Source of the DNA: Sphaerotilus sulfidivorans
Lineage (GTDB): Bacteria; Pseudomonadota; Gammaproteobacteria; Burkholderiales; Burkholderiaceae_C
NCBI RefSeq assembly: GCF_013426975.1
Contig: NZ_JACCPY010000012.1
Coordinates: forward strand, 1 to 64,000
Direction: 5' to 3'
DNA: 64,000 nucleotides
The notes under the pieces: model-generated
The model's database searches: none
Seen by the model: only the letters and a program-made list of their open reading frames with translations
What the model was told of the DNA's origin: nothing
Position numbers and translations under genes: made by a program
In this document: positions 12,054 through 23,251 of the stretch, piece by piece
Layout of the letters: the number at the start of each line of letters is the position of its first letter
How positions within the stretch are numbered: the first letter of the stretch is position 1

Positions 12054-12749
12054 ATGAACCTGCGCGCCCGCATCGATCTGGCGGTGGCTCTGGCCGCGGT
12101 GGTCGCCAGCGCCGGTCTGGGCCTGCTGACCTGGATGGACCGGGAGGACTGGCGCCAGCACCTGCCGCCGCGGGTGCTGGCGCTGCTGCTGATCTTCCTG
12201 CTGCTGAATCGGGCCCTGCACCGGCTGGTACGCCGACCTGCGCGTGAGCACAGCCAGGCGCTGCGCCGGCTGGCGCTGCATGACAGCCTGACCGGCGCGG
12301 TGAACCGGCGCGGCTTCATGGATCGACTGGCGCAGGCCCAGCAGCAGCAGGCGCTGCTGTCGCTGGTGATGATCGACATCGATCACTTCAAGCGCATCAA
12401 CGACCGGCATGGTCATGCCGCAGGCGACGGGGTGCTGCGCGAGGTGGCTGCCCGCCTGCGCCGGCAGATGCGCGGTGCAGACCTGCTGGGCCGGCTGGGT
12501 GGCGAGGAGTTTGCGCTGCTGCTGCCCGCGACCGATCTGGCCGGAGCGCTGGCTCAGGCCGAGCTGGCCCGGCAGGCGCTGCGCCGCGAGCCGATGGCGA
12601 TCGCCGGCACGGTCACCGCCAGCTTCGGCGTGGCGCAGTGGGACGGCAGCGAATCGGCCGCCGACTGGCTGCACCGTGCCGATCTGGCGCTGTACCAGGC
12701 CAAGCGGTGCGGCCGCGACCAGGTGAGCCTCAGCGGTGCTCGAACTTGA
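12054..12749 (+). CDS. Membrane diguanylate cyclase (GGEEF)
   Basis: A 231-residue protein with two N-terminal membrane helices (about 9-27 and 40-52) and a GGDEF domain. DSLTGAVNRRGF at residues 77-88, DIDHFKRINDRHGHAAGD at 108-125 and the active-site GGEEF at 149-153 are intact. The RxxD inhibitory c-di-GMP site is intact at R140-D143. It should therefore make c-di-GMP with product inhibition. No extracytoplasmic sensor domain is present. The last 20 bp overlap the convergent metW gene. The 181-bp upstream gap is AT-richer than the surroundings and shared with the divergent DUF302 gene. Confidence 0.9.
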   Translation: MNLRARIDLAVALAAVVASAGLGLLTWMDREDWRQHLPPRVLALLLIFLLLNRALHRLVRRPAREHSQALRRLALHDSLTGAVNRRGFMDRLAQAQQQQALLSLVMIDIDHFKRINDRHGHAAGDGVLREVAARLRRQMRGADLLGRLGGEEFALLLPATDLAGALAQAELARQALRREPMAIAGTVTASFGVAQWDGSESAADWLHRADLALYQAKRCGRDQVSLSGART

Positions 12750-13314
12750 AGACCGCGGTGCTGGCCAGCAGATTGGGCCAGTGCCGTACCACTTCACCCT
12801 CGTGCAGGCCGAAGGCGTCGAGGATGTGCAAGCCGTTCTTGCGCGCCAGGATCTCGAAGTCGGCGAAGGTGCCGACGCGGATGTTGGGCGTGTCGTACCA
12901 CTGGTAGGGCAGCACCTTGGTCACCGGCATGCGGCCCTGCAGCACGCGCAGCCGGTTCGGCCAGTGTGCGAAGTTGGGAAAGCTGACGATGCCGATGCGC
13001 CCGACGCGCGCGGTCTCGCGCAGCATGTCCTCGGTGTTGCGCAGGTTCTGCAGCGTGTCGAGCTGCAGCACCACGTCGAAGCTGTTGTCCTCGAAGAGGC
13101 TCAGGCCTTCTTCCAGGTTGCGCTGCAGCACGTTGACGCCACGCTGCACGCCGGCCAGCACCTTGGCGTCGTCCAGCTCGACGCCGTAGCCGCGGCAGCC
13201 GCGCCGGTCGCGCAGCAGCGCCAGCAGCGCGCCGTCGCCGCAGCCCAGGTCGAGCACGCGGCTGCCCTGGGGCACCAGATCGGCGATCAGTTCGAGGGCC
13301 TGGCGGTTGCTCAT
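12730..13314 (-). CDS. metW: Methionine biosynthesis protein MetW
   Basis: A 194-residue class I SAM-methyltransferase-fold protein. [15 protein letters not shown] (motif I) is at residues ~20-34, and the MetW signature [19 protein letters not shown] and [13 protein letters not shown] follow. MetW acts with MetX in homoserine acylation, and the pair is conserved in proteobacteria. Its ATG overlaps the metX stop by 4 bp (ATGA), so it is translationally coupled and presumably under the same upstream riboswitch. Confidence 0.95.
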   Translation of the reverse strand: MSNRQALELIADLVPQGSRVLDLGCGDGALLALLRDRRGCRGYGVELDDAKVLAGVQRGVNVLQRNLEEGLSLFEDNSFDVVLQLDTLQNLRNTEDMLRETARVGRIGIVSFPNFAHWPNRLRVLQGRMPVTKVLPYQWYDTPNIRVGTFADFEILARKNGLHILDAFGLHEGEVVRHWPNLLASTAVFKFEHR

Positions 13315-14444
13315 GCGCCGATCTCCCGGGCGATGTTGTCGTAGCAGGCGCGCACGACGCCGTGGTAGCGCGCGTCGTCCAGCAGGAAGGCATCGTGGCC
13401 GTGCGGCGCGTCGATCTCGGCGTAGCTCACGTCGATCCGGTTGTCGAGCAGGCCCTTGACGATCTCGCGCGAGCGCGCCGGCGAGAAGCGCCAGTCGGTC
13501 GTGAAGCTCACCACCAGGAACTTCGCCTGCGCGCGCGACAGCGCCCGCGACAGGTCGCCGCCGAACTCCCGCGCCGGGTCGAAGTAGTCGAGCGCACGCG
13601 TGATCAGCAGGTAGGTGTTGGCGTCGAAGTACTCGCTGAACTTGTCGCCCTGGTAGCGCAGGTAGCTCTCGATCTGGAACTCGATCTCCTGCGTCGAGTA
13701 GGCCAGCTCGGCCGAACGCAGCTCGCGGCCGAACTTGGCCTCCATCGAGTCGTCCGAGAGGTAGGTGATGTGGCCGATCATGCGCGCCACCCGCAGGCCG
13801 CGCTTCGGCACGACGCCGTGCGCGTAGAAATGGCCGCCGTGGAAGTCCGGGTCGGTGACGATCGCGCGCCGGGCGACCTCGTTGAAGGCGATGTTCTGCG
13901 CCGACAGGCTCGGTGCCGAGGCGATCACCAGCGCATGGCGCATGCGCTCGGGGTATTGCAGCGTCCAGCTCAGTGCCTGCATGCCGCCCAGGCTGCCGCC
14001 CATCACCGCGGCGAGCTGATGAATGCCCAGCCGGTCGAGCACCCGGGCCTGCGCGTTCACCCAGTCTTCCACCGTGACGACCGGAAAGTCGCTGCCATAG
14101 AGGCGGCCGGTGTCCGGATTGACATGCATCGGGCCGGTCGAGCCGAAGCACGAGCCGGGGTTGTTGATGCAGATGACGAAGAATCGGTCGGTGTCGAGCG
14201 GCTTGCCCGGACCGATCAGGTTGTCCCACCAGCCGACGTTCTTCGGGTTGTCGGCATGCGTGCCGGCGACATGGTGGCTGGCGTTGAGCGCATGGCACAC
14301 CAGCACCGCGTTGCTGCGCTCGGCGTTGAGCCGGCCGTAGGTCTCGTAGACCAGCGTGTAATCGCGCAGCGTGGCGCCGCTGCGCAGCTTCAGCGCTTCG
14401 CTGAAATGCATCTTCTGCGGGGTGACATGTCCCTGCATCGACAT
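13311..14444 (-). CDS. metX: Homoserine O-acyltransferase MetX
   Basis: MetX acylates L-homoserine, the first committed step of methionine synthesis. The 377-residue alpha/beta hydrolase has [11 protein letters not shown] (oxyanion region), the nucleophile elbow GGSLGGMQ near residue 151, Asp in TTDWRFSP and His in PHGHDAF. Whether it uses acetyl- or succinyl-CoA cannot be decided by eye; many proteobacterial MetX enzymes are succinyltransferases. Starts at 14444 (MSMQG) and 14438 (MQG) are both possible; GGGAG lies just upstream. The leader carries a SAM-II-like riboswitch and a terminator, so expression should fall when SAM is plentiful. Confidence 0.95.
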   Translation of the reverse strand: MSMQGHVTPQKMHFSEALKLRSGATLRDYTLVYETYGRLNAERSNAVLVCHALNASHHVAGTHADNPKNVGWWDNLIGPGKPLDTDRFFVICINNPGSCFGSTGPMHVNPDTGRLYGSDFPVVTVEDWVNAQARVLDRLGIHQLAAVMGGSLGGMQALSWTLQYPERMRHALVIASAPSLSAQNIAFNEVARRAIVTDPDFHGGHFYAHGVVPKRGLRVARMIGHITYLSDDSMEAKFGRELRSAELAYSTQEIEFQIESYLRYQGDKFSEYFDANTYLLITRALDYFDPAREFGGDLSRALSRAQAKFLVVSFTTDWRFSPARSREIVKGLLDNRIDVSYAEIDAPHGHDAFLLDDARYHGVVRACYDNIAREIGA

Positions 14445-14474
14445 CGGGAGAGCTCCCAGAGGTTTCCGACCACG

Positions 14475-14510
14475 AAAAAAACCCGGCGCTGCCTGAGGCG
14501 GACACCGGGT
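14475..14510 (-). terminator. Leader terminator between riboswitch and metX
   Basis: On the minus strand ACCCGG pairs with CCGGGT around an inner GCCTCAGGC hairpin, followed by a run of seven T. It lies inside the metX 5' leader, 31 nt before the ATG and just after the SAM-II-like aptamer. That is the arrangement of an attenuator controlled by the aptamer. Confidence 0.8.
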
Positions 14511-14520
14511 CGTCGAGTGC

Positions 14521-14574
14521 CCCTCTTTAGCGGAATTTCTAGAGCGCCCGCAAGCCGGACCAAATCGGCGCTGT
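14521..14574 (-). ncRNA. SAM-II (SAM-alpha) riboswitch aptamer, predicted
   Basis: On the minus strand the order of elements matches the SAM-II H-type pseudoknot. AGCGCC (14572-14567) pairs with GGCGCT (14548-14543) as P1. It is followed inside by GATTTGGTCCG and TTGC, then an A-rich linker CTAGAAATTCC, then GCTAAAG (14531-14525). The GATTT/GCTAAAG pair forms the pseudoknot and SAM pocket in the known family. It is followed by an intrinsic terminator and metX, the classic SAM-II target. The call is by eye against the remembered consensus; no covariance search was run. Confidence 0.85.
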
Positions 14575-14767
14575 GAGGCGCGAGTGTAGCGCGAGCGCGA
14601 ATGCGGCATGAACTGCGATTTTGGTGGCGTCTCAGCCCCTCGTGCAGGTGGCTGCTGCAGCCGCCGGACCCGTGGCCCCGGGGTGGCGAGTCCGGCCCCT
14701 GGGTCGTGACAATTCTCTCGCTCCCCCTTCTGGATGAAGCTGAACCGCTCCGAACCCGTCTGACACC

Positions 14768-15562
14768 GTGAATCCGACTGCTGTTCCCGATCTCTCGAGT
14801 GATGCCTGGCTGCTGGCGCTGGGCACGATGCTGGCGCTGGCGCTGGTCGGCCGGCTGTGGCATCGCTGGCAGCAGGGCCGGGCGGACGAGCAGGCGCTGC
14901 CGTGCCGCTCGCTGCCCTTCGACTCCACGCTGGCGCGCTGGCCGGGGGTGCCCGAGGCGGACACCGACATGCAGCGGCTGGTCGGCGAGGTCCAGGACCG
15001 GCTCGGGATGCAGCTGCTGGCCGCGCGCACGCTGGCGCGCACCGGCGATGACCTGCCCGGTCCGGCGCGGCTGATGCATCTCGACCAGCAGCTCGCGCAG
15101 GCGCTGCTGTCGCTGCGGCTGATGCGCGAGGCCGTGCGTGCCGAACCGGCGGCGCTGGGTGACGGCCTGCACGGTCTGCAGGCCCATTTCCAGCCGATGC
15201 TGGCCGAGCGGGGCATCCGGTTGAGCTGGCAGGTCGACGAGGCCGCCGCGGTGCTGCATCTGCCGGCGCGCAGCCGGCTGCATCTGATGCGGCTGGTCCA
15301 GGAGGCGCTGGACAATGTGGTGCGTCATGCCGAGGGCGCGCATGCGGCCGGGTTCGAGCTGCGGCTGCTCGAGGAGCGTTCGCAGCGCAGCCTGCGCCTG
15401 CGCATCAGCGATGACGGCCGCGGCAAGCCCGAGGGGCGCCGCGCCGAGGCCACCGCGCGTGGCATCGCGATGATGGAGCGTCTCGCCGGCGATCTGGGCG
15501 CACCGCTGGCGATCGGCCCGGCCCGTCCGGGCTGGGTGGTGGAACTGACGCTGAAGCTCTGA
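14768..15562 (+). CDS. Histidine-kinase-like ATPase lacking the phosphoacceptor His
   Basis: A 264-residue protein with one N-terminal membrane helix (about 13-30) and a C-terminal HATPase_c domain of the NarX/UhpB (HisKA_3) group. The N-box is [13 protein letters not shown] (E179, N183, H187) and the G1 box is DDGRGKPEG (215-222). In the dimerisation region, where the family has ELHDxxGQ, this protein reads EVQDRLGMQ (residues 74-82), so Gln76 replaces the phosphorylated His. It may be a sensor-less, degenerate kinase or phosphatase-like regulator. No response regulator gene is adjacent. Its stop abuts the stop of the convergent GST gene. Confidence 0.72.
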   Translation: MNPTAVPDLSSDAWLLALGTMLALALVGRLWHRWQQGRADEQALPCRSLPFDSTLARWPGVPEADTDMQRLVGEVQDRLGMQLLAARTLARTGDDLPGPARLMHLDQQLAQALLSLRLMREAVRAEPAALGDGLHGLQAHFQPMLAERGIRLSWQVDEAAAVLHLPARSRLHLMRLVQEALDNVVRHAEGAHAAGFELRLLEERSQRSLRLRISDDGRGKPEGRRAEATARGIAMMERLAGDLGAPLAIGPARPGWVVELTLKL

Positions 15563-16192
15563 TCAGGCCGGCGGGGCTGCCGGCGGCTGCGTGGCCGCGA
15601 AGCTCGCGCGCTGCGACAGACGCTGCATCAGCCGGTCCAGATTGGGATGCGCATCGCGCCAGGCGATCGCCGGAAAGCGGAAGTCCAGATAGCCCAGCGC
15701 GCAGCCGACCGCGATGTCGGCCAGCGTCGGATGCAGGCCGGAATACCAGTTGCGTTCGCCCAGGCCAGCGGACAGGGTGCGCAGCGCCGCGTCGATCTTG
15801 CCGAGCTGGCGCTCGATCCAGGCCGGGCAGCGCTGGCTGGCGTCGCGGCCGGGCCAGGTCGATTCCAGCCGTGCCAGCAGCGCGGCATCCAGCAGGCCGT
15901 CGGCCAGCGCCTCCCAGGTGCGGACCTCGGCGCGCTCGCGGCCCTTTTCCGGAATCAGCCGGCCGACCGGCGAGAGCGTGTCCACATATTCGACGATGAC
16001 CCGCGAGTCGTAGAGCGCGTCACCGCCCTCGAGCACCAGGCAGGGTACCTGGCTGAGCGGGTTGGCCGAGGTCAGGCCGACCGGATCCGACCACGGATCC
16101 TCGATGACGAGCTTGTAGTCGAGCTTCTTCTCCGCCAGCACGATGCGCACCTTGCGCACATACGGGCTGGTCAGCGAACCGATGAGTTTCAT
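15563..16192 (-). CDS. Glutathione S-transferase family protein
   Basis: A 209-residue cytosolic GST. The N-terminal thioredoxin-like domain begins MKLIGSLTSPYVRKVRIVLAEKKLDY, with Ser9/Ser-Pro in the active-site region. NPLSQVPCLVLEGG carries the cis-Pro glutathione site, and DALYDSRVIVEYVD has the conserved Asp-Ser that binds the gamma-glutamyl group. The C-terminal helical domain ends with PTLADIAVGCALGYLDFRF. It resembles the YibF-like group; substrate is unknown. I considered maleylpyruvate isomerase for the distant gentisate cluster, but the zeta-class SSCxWRVR signature is absent. Confidence 0.88.
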   Translation of the reverse strand: MKLIGSLTSPYVRKVRIVLAEKKLDYKLVIEDPWSDPVGLTSANPLSQVPCLVLEGGDALYDSRVIVEYVDTLSPVGRLIPEKGRERAEVRTWEALADGLLDAALLARLESTWPGRDASQRCPAWIERQLGKIDAALRTLSAGLGERNWYSGLHPTLADIAVGCALGYLDFRFPAIAWRDAHPNLDRLMQRLSQRASFAATQPPAAPPA

Positions 16193-16307
16193 GAGCGGGG
16201 CAGGTTTGTCGTTCTGAGTTTCGGGGCAGGACCATTCTAGCCACGAGCCTTTCGGGCCAGCGGTCCGGCTCCCCCCTTGGAAAAGCGTGATGCGGGGTGA
16301 TCGACCT

Positions 16308-17600
16308 TCAGCGCTGCAGTGTCCAGTCGACCGTGGCAGGTCCGCGCCCGGGCAGGTCGAGCACGGCCTGGGCGGGTGCGCAGCGCGCGATCACCTGTCC
16401 GCGCCGCACCACCGCCAGCCGGGTCGCGCGCAGCCGGATCGCCTCGACCGGCGAGCGCGCCTGCAGCAGCACGACATCGCCGTGGCAGCCGATGTCCAGC
16501 CCGTGGCCGTCGAGCCCGAGTACCTTCGCGGCATTCGTCGTCACCGCGTCGAAGCAGGCGCGCATCTGCGCCTGCGAGGTCATCTGCGCCACATGCAGGC
16601 CCATCTGCGCCACCTCCAGCATGTCGCCCGAGCCCAGCGAATACCACGGGTCCATGACGCAGTCGTGGCCGAAGGCGACATTGACGCCGGCGGCCATCAG
16701 CTCGGGCACGCGCGTCATGCCGCGGCGCTTCGGGTAGGTGTCGTGGCGGCCCTGCAGCGTGATGTTGATCAGCGGGTTGGCCACCGCATGCACGCCGGCC
16801 TCCGCGATCAGCGGCAGCAGCTTGGAGACATAGTAGTTGTCCATCGAGTGCATGGACGTCAGGTGCGAGCCGGTGACGCGGCCCTGCAGCCCGAGCCGCT
16901 GCGCCTGATACGCCAGCGTCTCGATGTGGCGCGACAGCGGATCGTCGCTCTCGTCGCAGTGCATGTCGACGCGCAGGCCGCGTTCGGCGGCCAGCTCGCA
17001 CAGCAGGCGCACCGACTCGGCGCCGTCCGCCATCGTCCGCTCGAAGTGCGGGATGCCGCCGACCACCTCGACGCCCAGGTCGAGCGCGCGCTTCAGGTTG
17101 GCCAGCGCGCCCGGGCGGCGCAGCACGCCGTCCTGCGGGAAGGCGACCAGCTGCAGGTCGAGGCAGGGCGCGACGCGGCGTTTCACCTCCAGCAGCGCCT
17201 CCACCGCCAGCAGTCGGTCGTCGCAGATGTCGACATGGCTGCGGATCGCCAGCAGCCCCTTGGCCACCGCCCAGTCGCAGTACTGCAGCGCGCGCTCGAC
17301 CAGCGCTTCCTGCGTGAGCTGCGGCTTGAGCTCGCCCCACAGCGCGATGCCCTCCAGCAGCGTGCCGCTGGCGTTGACCCGCGGCAGGCCGTGGGAGAGC
17401 GTCGCGTCCATGTGGAAATGCGCGTCGACGAAGGGCGCGCTGAGCAGCCAGCCCCGGGCGTCGAGCGTGGGCAGGCCCGGCGGCGCGGCCAGCGCCGGGC
17501 CGACCGCGGCGATGCGCCCGGCCAGGATCAGCAGGTCCTGGCCGGTGCGGCCGTCGGGCAGCGTGGCGTCGCGGATCAGCAGGTCTCGGGCTTCGGTCAT
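16308..17600 (-). CDS. codA: Cytosine deaminase (CodA type)
   Basis: A 430-residue amidohydrolase. Its metal and catalytic residues fall at the E. coli CodA numbers: H61 and H63 (HFHMD), Q156 (AFPQ), H214 and E217 (HCDE), H246 (GSHLTSMH) and D313 (GHDCVMDPWY). It should deaminate cytosine to uracil and ammonia. No cytosine permease is adjacent. It lies at the 3' end of a minus-strand series with upp, URC4 and a URC1 homologue, which would consume the uracil formed. The start at 17600 (MTEARDLL) is chosen over 17627 because the family homology starts there. Confidence 0.9.
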   Translation of the reverse strand: MTEARDLLIRDATLPDGRTGQDLLILAGRIAAVGPALAAPPGLPTLDARGWLLSAPFVDAHFHMDATLSHGLPRVNASGTLLEGIALWGELKPQLTQEALVERALQYCDWAVAKGLLAIRSHVDICDDRLLAVEALLEVKRRVAPCLDLQLVAFPQDGVLRRPGALANLKRALDLGVEVVGGIPHFERTMADGAESVRLLCELAAERGLRVDMHCDESDDPLSRHIETLAYQAQRLGLQGRVTGSHLTSMHSMDNYYVSKLLPLIAEAGVHAVANPLINITLQGRHDTYPKRRGMTRVPELMAAGVNVAFGHDCVMDPWYSLGSGDMLEVAQMGLHVAQMTSQAQMRACFDAVTTNAAKVLGLDGHGLDIGCHGDVVLLQARSPVEAIRLRATRLAVVRRGQVIARCAPAQAVLDLPGRGPATVDWTLQR

Positions 17601-17634
17601 CGGGACGTCTCCGCGGCAGAGGGGCAATCGGGTG

Positions 17635-18681
17635 TCAGGCCGCGATGCGGCGGCGGCGGCGGCGGCCGGCGGCCATCTCGGCCTCGCAGCGCTGCATCAG
17701 CGTCTGCGGCGTGTCGCCCGGTCCGGCCTGGGCATGGCTGATGTCGATCTGCAGCAGGCGATCGCCGCTCAGGGCCGACCAGTCGCGCTCCTGCACCGCC
17801 TGCGCGATGCGCTGGCAGATGCGCGCGGCATCATCGGCCGAGGCCTGCGGCAGCAGCACCGCGATCTGCTCGTCCGACCAGCGGGCCGCCAGATCGCCGG
17901 CCCGCAGCGTCAGTCCGATCAGCTGGCCAAAGGCGACGAGCACCCGTTCGTGCCGGGCCTGGGCGGGCGGATCGATGTCGCTGGCCGACAGCAGCAGCAC
18001 CGCGCAGTCCTGATCCGCCGGCAGCGGCAGCAGGCGGTGCGCCTGCTGCATGAAGGCCTGCCGGTCTGGCAGCGCGGGCAGGTGCTCGGCGTGCTCGGGC
18101 ACCAGCGCAGGCTGCACGCTGGCCTGCAGCTGCGTCAGATAGCGCGACAGCCGCGCCGAGGACGGCAGGCTGGCGCTGTCGCGGGCCTCCAGACCCTGAC
18201 GCCGGCGCGCCATCTGCTCGGTGTCCAGACAGCGGGCCAGGCAGCGTTCGCCCAGATCCGCCAGTGGCCGATGACCGATCCGGGCCGCCTCGTCGGCCAG
18301 ACGCAGCGCGGCGGCTTCCAGCGCCGCCGCATCCTGCCGGGCCTGCGCGATCAGCACGGCCACCCACAGCAGCGGCAGCTCGGTGTTCTCGGGTGCGGGG
18401 TCCGTGGTGTCCTGGCCGGGCGCCTGCCGGGGCGGCGGGCTGCTGCGCAGCCGGGCCAGATGCTGGCGCGCGGCGTCCGGCTCGCCGTCCAGCACCTGCT
18501 GCAGCGCCTGCAGCCAGCCCAGGTGCCAGGCGCTTGCCGCATCGGCGGGGCGGGTGCCCGCCAGGTCGATCGCCTGCCGCACCGTGCTCAGCAGCTGCGC
18601 ATCGGAGGCGGCGCAGCCGTCGAGAAGCTGGCGAGCCAGCATGCTGCTGTGCTGAGGGTCCTGGCGCTCCGGTTCGTTCAT
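17635..18681 (-). CDS. Degenerate GGDEF-domain protein
   Basis: A 348-residue soluble protein. Residues ~1-195 are helical and repeat-like, without a recognised sensor. Residues ~200-345 align with a GGDEF domain: LPALPDRQAF stands for the DxLTGLxNRRxF motif, and DIDPPAQARHERVLVAFG for the DxDxFKxxNDxxGHxxGD motif. RWSDEQI (267-273) replaces RxGGDEF. With the active site lost it should not make c-di-GMP; it may bind nucleotides or act as a scaffold. It sits between upp and codA on the same strand, 34 nt before codA. The start at 18681 has GGGGAA upstream; 18702 is an alternative. Confidence 0.75.
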   Translation of the reverse strand: MNEPERQDPQHSSMLARQLLDGCAASDAQLLSTVRQAIDLAGTRPADAASAWHLGWLQALQQVLDGEPDAARQHLARLRSSPPPRQAPGQDTTDPAPENTELPLLWVAVLIAQARQDAAALEAAALRLADEAARIGHRPLADLGERCLARCLDTEQMARRRQGLEARDSASLPSSARLSRYLTQLQASVQPALVPEHAEHLPALPDRQAFMQQAHRLLPLPADQDCAVLLLSASDIDPPAQARHERVLVAFGQLIGLTLRAGDLAARWSDEQIAVLLPQASADDAARICQRIAQAVQERDWSALSGDRLLQIDISHAQAGPGDTPQTLMQRCEAEMAAGRRRRRRIAA

Positions 18682-18888
18682 GCATTCCCCATCTCGTGTC
18701 ATCCGGTCTGCCCTTGTGGCGGCTGGCACGCGCCCCGGGCCTCTTCTCCTGCGGCAGCGCGGAGGCCTGCGGGCCACGATCCGCTCTGGATCCGGCAGAA
18801 TCCGGCCGCGTCCACGACCATTCGTGCCGCTGCCGGATGATGGGAATTGAACCACAGCCGTACCCGGCCCCGATGTCTGCCCGGCTTC

Positions 18889-19542
<654 letters not shown>

Positions 19543-19578
19543 GGGGTCTCTCCTCGCGGGTTGCGGATCAGGTTGGGA

Positions 19579-20824
19579 TCAGAAGACGGTGCCGTCGCTG
19601 GCGATGCGCAGTGGCGGCGCGCCGCCCGGCCGGCGCTCGGCGGCGATCTCGCGGCCGGCGGCCCAGCTGCCGCCCTCGAGCATGCACGCCAGCGGCAGCT
19701 GCTGCGCGTCGACGCCCAGCTCGGCGCGCACCAGCGGCGCCAGGTCGTCGAGCAGCGCCACCGTCAGCGCCCGCCACTCGATCACCCACGGATCGTCGAC
19801 CGTCTTCGGCCGGGCGGCGAAGTCGGCCGCCAGCGGCACCAGCGCGCCGCCGTCGATCAGCAGGCCGCCGTTGCGGTATTCGGGCAGGCCGGTGAGCGCG
19901 TCCAGCCCTTCCACCGCGATGCCGGCCCACTCGAAGGGCTCCAGCAGCGAATAGGTCAGCCACTGCGACAGCTTGTGGAAGGGCACCCGGCCGGCGGCCG
20001 GCGCGTCCGGCGCACTGGCCTGCGGGTGCGGCCAGACATCGCCGATCGGCCGCCCGTCCAGACTCTGGCCCGAGGGCCAGATCGGCGCGAGCGACGCCAG
20101 CAGCTCGACCAGCAGCTCGGCGGCCTGCAGCGCCGGCGCGGTGCTCGAGCGCTGGCGCGCGCGCGCGGCCAGCCGGTCGAACAGGCCGCCGGGGCGGCCG
20201 TCGTCGCCGAAGCGCTCGGGCTGCGCCGCCATCACCGCGCCGAGCCGGCGCAGCAGCGCCGCGCGCCCCTCCAGGCCGACGAGCGGATTGTCCGGCCGGA
20301 CCTGGAAGACGGCGGCCAGCGGCGCGGCCTCCATCCGGCCGAGCGCGCGGGCGTCGACCCGGCAGGGCTCGTCCGGCCGCGACGAGAAGGCACCGGCCGC
20401 GAAGGCGCGCAGCGTCGCCACCGCCAGGCCTTCCGAGCGCGCCAGGCGCTGGCCGGTCTCGGCCTCGTCGTAATGCCAGTCGGGGCCGGCGCCGGCATCG
20501 AGCAGCACGCTGATCAGCGCGAGATCGATGCGCGCACGCGCCAGACCGACGCTGCCGAGCGGGCGCAGCAGCGCGTCGATCTCGTCCTTGCGGTCGACGC
20601 CGCCGGCCTCGAAGTGGCGCCAGCGGCTGTGATACGGGATCTGCAGGTCGGGGAATCGCCGGCGCGTCAGGGCGGCGATGCGCTGCGCGATGGCCGGCAG
20701 CGCACCGCGGTCGATGCGGAAATGCGCCGAGTGGCCGCTCTCCACCGCGGCGGCGATCGCGTGGCAGCGCCGGCGCACGGTGGCCGGGTCGTTCAGCACG
20801 ACCAGCGGGTCGGGGCGATGGTGT

Positions 20825-20832
<8 letters not shown>
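19579..20832 (-). CDS. URC4/urg3 family protein (DUF1688)
   Basis: A 417-residue protein of the DUF1688 family, homologous to yeast URC4 of the uracil catabolic (URC) pathway. Family features seen are IPYHSRWRHFEAGGVDR (about 66-82), VPFHKLSQWLTYSLLEPFEWAG (about 283-304) and the PEYRNGGLLID segment. The molecular reaction of URC4 is not settled to my knowledge. Its start overlaps the stop of the URC1-like gene by 8 bp and upp follows, so the three are cotranscribed. That recapitulates the URC1-URC4-URC6 set in a single bacterial operon. Confidence 0.9.
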
Positions 20833-22105
<1,273 letters not shown>

Positions 22106-22121
22106 GAGGGTTCCTCGGGTG

Positions 22122-22967
22122 TCAGTCGATGATCTGCAAGCCGCGTGCCCGCAGCTCGCCCAGCTGATGCCAGTGCGGTGCCACCGCGTCGCGCAGCGCC
22201 TGCTCGGGCAGGTCGGCGCTGGCGGGCAGTCCGGAGAGCGCCGACAGCGCCGCCGGTGCGCCCGGGCCGCCGTCCTCGTGCAGCAGCGCCTCGGTGGCGG
22301 CGCCCAGTGCGAGCAGCCGGCGCAGCATCGGCTCCAGCGGCGGGCGCTGCGCCGGGGCTCGCACCCGTTCCCGCACGAAGCTGACGACCGGCCCGGCCAG
22401 CCCCCAGCTGGCACACAGCACGCTGCCGTAGGCGGCATGTCCGATGCCCCAGGCGCTGGTCTCGGCCGCATCCAGCGCGGTGGCGTCGGTGCCGAAGGCC
22501 TCGAGCATCGCCTCGTAGGCCGGGCCCAGATGCGCCAGCATCAGCGCCTGGCCGCTGCGTGCGAACAGGCCCGCGGTGTGCGCCTGCAGCGGATCGACGC
22601 CCAGCGCTGCGGCGCTGCGGCCCATCAGCAGGCCGCTCAGCCCGGCGGTGCGCCACAGCGCGTTCATGCGCGGCGAGGGCGGGAAGGCCGCACGCAGCGC
22701 GCTGGCATAGCTGATCGCCACCACCTCCCGGGTGCCGAGATAGCGCAGTGCCTCGCCGACCGTCTCGACCCGCCGCAGCAGGCCGTACATCGCCGAGTTG
22801 ACGGTGCGCACGACCGCGGCGGCCAGCGCCATGTCGGACTCGATCAGCGCGGCGATCTCCGGCAAGGCGCGCTCGTCATCGCGCATCAGGGTCTGCAGTT
22901 CCAGCAGCACACGCGGGCAGGCCGGCAGATCGGCCTGGAGGCTGCGCAACGGTGCGGGCAAGGGCAC
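22122..22967 (-). CDS. HDOD domain protein
   Basis: A 281-residue HDOD-domain protein, a signalling domain related to HD phosphohydrolases but usually without the metal-binding HD residues. Typical segments are VLLELQTLMRDDERALPEIAALIESDMALAAAVVRTVNSAMYG and the helix following TVGEALRYLGTREV (described by its key residues). A GTG at 22967 with GGAG six nt upstream is the best start; the longer open frame upstream has no domain content. It is the first gene of the run leading into the URC1-URC4-upp genes, 16 nt apart. No output domain is fused, so its partner is unknown. Confidence 0.78.
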   Translation of the reverse strand: MPLPAPLRSLQADLPACPRVLLELQTLMRDDERALPEIAALIESDMALAAAVVRTVNSAMYGLLRRVETVGEALRYLGTREVVAISYASALRAAFPPSPRMNALWRTAGLSGLLMGRSAAALGVDPLQAHTAGLFARSGQALMLAHLGPAYEAMLEAFGTDATALDAAETSAWGIGHAAYGSVLCASWGLAGPVVSFVRERVRAPAQRPPLEPMLRRLLALGAATEALLHEDGGPGAPAALSALSGLPASADLPEQALRDAVAPHWHQLGELRARGLQIID

Positions 22968-23163
22968 GTGCTTCTCCGATCCCCAAGACGGTGTTGAACA
23001 GGCCTTCAGCGTACGTCGGCTCACCCCGGTGGTGCATCTGGGGTGACCCGTGACGGTGCACTTTCCTGGCAAGTCCGGCAATGCAGCGCGCTCCGACGTG
23101 GTGTTTTCCCCGTGTGCGTCGTTGTCACGAGCGCCCCAGGCCCTTGCGGCACCGCAATGAAAA

Positions 23164-23192
23164 TTGACCGGCACGACTTTTGCCTTCATATT
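23164..23192 (+). promoter_or_regulatory. Candidate sigma-70 promoter for the 23252 gene
   Basis: TTGACC (23164-23169) and CATATT (23187-23192) are separated by 17 nt, inside the 284-bp gap between the divergent HDOD gene and the proline-dehydrogenase-like gene. The flanking sequence is AT-rich for this genome. The rest of the gap (22968-23163) shows nothing I can assign. Confidence 0.5.
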
Positions 23193-23251
23193 TCCTTCGA
23201 AATCTGCTTGAATTCGTGACACTTGTCGCGCTTTGTGGGGTGGGGACTCTG

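Noticed and set aside
15563-16192. GST as the missing maleylpyruvate isomerase of the gentisate pathway
   Set aside because: It lacks the zeta-class SSCxWRVR motif and is more than 40 kb away from the gentisate genes; it fits the YibF-like group better.
22968-23222. N-terminal extension of the HDOD protein to 23222
   Set aside because: The extra 85 codons have no domain content and cross the intergenic promoter region. The GTG at 22967 has a well-placed GGAG.
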